The position numbers and the translations under genes were made by a program. Source: Acidobacteriota bacterium (GTDB lineage Bacteria > Acidobacteriota > Terriglobia > UBA7540). Taken from it: 11,613 bases of DNA. Shown one piece after another: positions 10,933 through 11,613 of the stretch. A model generated the notes under the pieces. The model was not told the origin of the DNA. It did not search any database and worked only from the letters and a program-made list of their open reading frames with translations. The stretch is taken from assembly GCA_003165615.1 (NCBI GenBank), contig PLWR01000155.1, positions 1-11,613 of the forward strand. Reading direction: 5' to 3'. Position 1 is the stretch's first letter, and each line of letters begins with the position of its first letter.

Positions 10933-11613
10933 CATCCAGTCTCGAACCGTAACCACCAAAAGATACGCATTCAGGACCGCGATGACCGCCGCCGTGATCC
11001 ACGCCAGGACCTTCAGCCATCGCGGGTTGACGAATTCGCCCATCTTGCTCCGGTCACTCGTAAAAATCACCAGGGGCACGACGGCGAATGAAAGTTGCAG
11101 GCTCAGGATAACCTGGCTGAAGATCAGAAGCTTGGCCGTTCCCGCCTGGCCGAAGAAAATCACCGCAATGATTGCCGGGATGATGGCCAGTAGGCGCGTA
11201 ATCAACCGGCGCAGCCAGGGAACCAGCCGCAGGTTGAGGAATCCCTCCATAACGATCTGGCCTGCCAGGGTTCCGGTTAAGGTGGAGTTCTGCCCGGAGC
11301 AGAGCAAGGCCACGGCAAACAGGATGGCGGCCCAATGCGTTCCCAGCAGGGGCGTCATGGTGTGATAGGCCTCTTGAATCTCCGCCACCTGCGTGTAACC
11401 GGCGCGGAAGAATGTTCCCGCCGCCATAATCAGAATCGCGGCATTAATCAGAAAGGCAAAGTTTAAGGCCAGGAAGGAGTCCAGGAAATTGTAACGCATG
11501 GCCGTCTTGATGCCTGCCGGCGTGCGGTCAATGGCGCGCGTCTGCACCAGGGAGGAATGCAGATAAAGATTGTGCGGCATCACGGTGGCCCCCAGGATGC
11601 CGATGGCGATGTA
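10927..11613 (-). CDS. mntH: Nramp/MntH-type divalent metal transporter, C-terminal part
   Basis: The visible 228 residues run to the right edge; the start is outside the window. The sequence enters at TM6 with [16 protein letters not shown], the family signature in which the Ala-x-x-Met motif and MPH triad form part of the metal site. Further helices follow: [20 protein letters not shown], the conserved [21 protein letters not shown] segment, [35 protein letters not shown] and a final helix near [17 protein letters not shown]. The DPGN motif of TM1 lies outside. These are H+-coupled importers of Mn2+ or Fe2+ in the inner membrane; the metal-site Met supports transition-metal rather than Mg2+ specificity. 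The protein ends VRDWMK, as expected, with a TGA that forms part of the octamer array. The UspA gene follows after 114 bp on the same strand. The symbol reflects family membership, not proof of Mn2+ specificity. Confidence 0.92.
   Translation of the reverse strand, partial: YIAIGILGATVMPHNLYLHSSLVQTRAIDRTPAGIKTAMRYNFLDSFLALNFAFLINAAILIMAAGTFFRAGYTQVAEIQEAYHTMTPLLGTHWAAILFAVALLCSGQNSTLTGTLAGQIVMEGFLNLRLVPWLRRLITRLLAIIPAIIAVIFFGQAGTAKLLIFSQVILSLQLSFAVVPLVIFTSDRSKMGEFVNPRWLKVLAWITAAVIAVLNAYLLVVTVRDWMK

Overview
The window is a bacterial chromosome segment with ordinary housekeeping and stress genes. GC is about 55-62% in most rows I counted, spacing is compact, and several starts have Shine-Dalgarno motifs. 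The gene mix and the intergenic heptamer arrays would suit a soil or sediment bacterium such as an Acidobacteriota member, but no gene here fixes the taxonomy, so that is only an inference.

Left part (1-3684): the C-terminal tail of a ComM/YifB-type AAA+ protein; about 350 bp without a convincing gene; a secreted M48 metallopeptidase on the + strand; a small secreted protein of unknown function convergent with it; about 340 bp of mostly empty DNA ending in a good sigma70-like promoter; and a CNNM/CorC-type membrane protein with DUF21, paired CBS and a transporter-associated domain.

Right part (3877-11613): six genes all on the - strand. In transcription order they are an Nramp/MntH-type metal transporter (5' end outside the window), a UspA stress protein, an aldo/keto reductase, a TPR protein, a single-chain type IIG-like restriction-modification enzyme, and a SAM hydroxide adenosyltransferase (DUF62) that has Gln where the family's catalytic His is expected. 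The gaps of 114-234 bp argue against one tight operon.

The most unusual structure is intergenic. The first three - strand genes are each followed, within about 20 nt of the stop codon or overlapping it, by a palindromic array of short phased repeats. Two are heptamer arrays (units GAAACTN or GAAATTN, inverted in the other arm) that bracket the aldo/keto reductase in the same orientation. The third is a GATC-phased octamer array that contains the stop codon of the metal transporter. A second notable signal is a sharp GC drop (about 42-53% in most rows) over the predicted target-recognition part of the restriction enzyme, against 58-65% in its methylase part, which suggests specificity-domain exchange. 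I see no CRISPR array, tRNA, rRNA, transposase or phage gene.
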